DNA from: JBDKGV01 sp039798005
Lineage (GTDB): Bacteria > Fibrobacterota > Fibrobacteria > UBA5070
DNA: 5,864 nt
Direction: 5' to 3'
Assembly (NCBI GenBank): GCA_039798005.1
Contig: JBDKGV010000220.1
Span: 1 to 5,864, forward strand
Shown one piece after another: positions 5,279 through 5,864 of the stretch. The notes beneath the pieces were generated by a model that did no database searches, was not told the DNA's origin, and was given only the letters and a program-made list of their open reading frames with translations. Every line of letters begins with the position of its first letter. Position 1 is the first letter of the stretch. The translations under genes were made by a program, and so were the position numbers.

Positions 5279-5864
5279 GCCAGATCTCTTTCGCGTAGGA
5301 ATCCACTTTGGCGACGATGGCCGGATCCTGGGTGATCAGGGTGGGCCAAGGCCCTTGGGCGTAGCCTTCCTCGGGGAGCTTGCGGGTCGCATCGAAGCCA
5401 AGGGCTCCGCCCGGACGACGGGTGCGCAAGGCAAGGACGTCGCGTCCGGGATCGGTGTGACCAAAGCCGACCAGCACAGCGGTCGACACCTCGTTCGGGA
5501 AACCGGGATCGTCGCTGACCACCACAAACAAGGTATGGGGAGGCAGGTCGTCGACCTCGATGCGCTCAAGAAACTCGCGCCCATGCCGGGGGTGTCGCTT
5601 TTCGATCGACAGCAGCAGGACGCGGGAATTCCCGATCAGTCGAATCCCGTTCACCTCGGGGAAGCGGTCCCGGTTCAGCGTCCAAGTCGACGGATCGACG
5701 CGTGCCGAGGCGGGGGCGTCCGGTGCCGTGCGCATTTCCTCGGGCAGCTTGGGGGTGGCATCGATCCCCAGCTTCGATCCGAGGTTGCGCGCATCGGGTG
5801 CGTGGTCCAAGGTGTCCGTCGGACCTTCGTAGCGGGCCGTGTCGCGGGCGCAGTCCCAATGGGC
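5271..5864 (-). CDS. ubiD: UbiD-family decarboxylase, C-terminal part (runs off the right edge)
   Basis: UbiD enzymes remove the carboxylate from prenylated aromatic acids with a prenylated flavin cofactor, in ubiquinone synthesis or in futalosine-type menaquinone synthesis (there often called MqnL). Only the last 197 residues are visible. The frame is open to the window edge, so a TTG at 5810 is not the true start. Family marks are GSKLGIDATPKLPEE at visible residues 29-43, HTDPGRD at 136-142, GFDATRKLPEEG at 156-167, then GPWPTLITQDPAIVAKVD near the end, equivalent to the GxDATxKWPGE...DPxxVxxID tail of UbiD. The RD...DATxKLPEE module occurs twice, which as I recall fits the long (about 600-residue) UbiD subfamily linked to menaquinone rather than the about 490-residue E. 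coli type. The prFMN-binding and catalytic residues lie outside the window. It is overlapped by ubiE, so both genes are very likely co-translated. Confidence 0.82.
   Translation of the reverse strand, partial: AHWDCARDTARYEGPTDTLDHAPDARNLGSKLGIDATPKLPEEMRTAPDAPASARVDPSTWTLNRDRFPEVNGIRLIGNSRVLLLSIEKRHPRHGREFLERIEVDDLPPHTLFVVVSDDPGFPNEVSTAVLVGFGHTDPGRDVLALRTRRPGGALGFDATRKLPEEGYAQGPWPTLITQDPAIVAKVDSYAKEIWHE

Noticed and set aside
3443..5335. Plus-strand open frame of 630 codons spanning ftsK, the gap and ubiE
   Set aside because: Antisense shadow crossing two recognised genes and their spacer. It has no domain motif and no ribosome binding site.

Overview
The window comes from a GC-rich bacterial chromosome. 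All supported genes lie on the minus strand, so transcription runs from the right edge to the left. The visible genes are housekeeping ones (late quinone synthesis, chromosome segregation and division). Quinone genes of this kind, together with the UbiD subtype, suggest a menaquinone-making, probably Gram-negative organism. I cannot name a phylum from this window.

Right part (5864 to 4607): the C-terminal part of a UbiD-family prenyl-aromatic acid decarboxylase enters from the right edge. Its last 8 bases overlap a complete UbiE/MenG quinone C-methyltransferase. Decarboxylation followed by ring methylation are the last steps of ubiquinone synthesis or of futalosine-type menaquinone synthesis, so this pair looks like a translationally coupled quinone-finishing unit.

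Centre (4468 to 1388): a complete 1026-residue FtsK/SpoIIIE DNA translocase. It has an N-terminal membrane domain, a long proline-rich acidic linker, alpha and beta motor domains with intact Walker motifs, and a C-terminal gamma winged helix. After a 78-base gap with a strong Shine-Dalgarno comes a 69-residue protein of unknown function with a signal-peptide-like N terminus (1309 to 1100).

Left part (1099 to 377): about 720 bases without a convincing gene but rich in palindromes. It holds two copies of a REP-like element with a constant 13-base loop and co-varying stems. The distal copy is directly followed by a run of six T on the minus strand, so it probably serves as the intrinsic terminator of the ftsK-side transcript. 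Beyond it are three consecutive perfect hairpins (671-752) and three smaller ones (519-583) of unknown role. At the left edge, a gene for a predicted secreted protein of unknown family starts near 376 and runs out of the window.

I found no CRISPR array, rRNA, tRNA, insertion sequence or phage gene. The long plus-strand open frames are antisense shadows of ftsK and the quinone genes. The least explained material is the palindrome-rich 377-1099 region and the two small or unknown proteins beside it.
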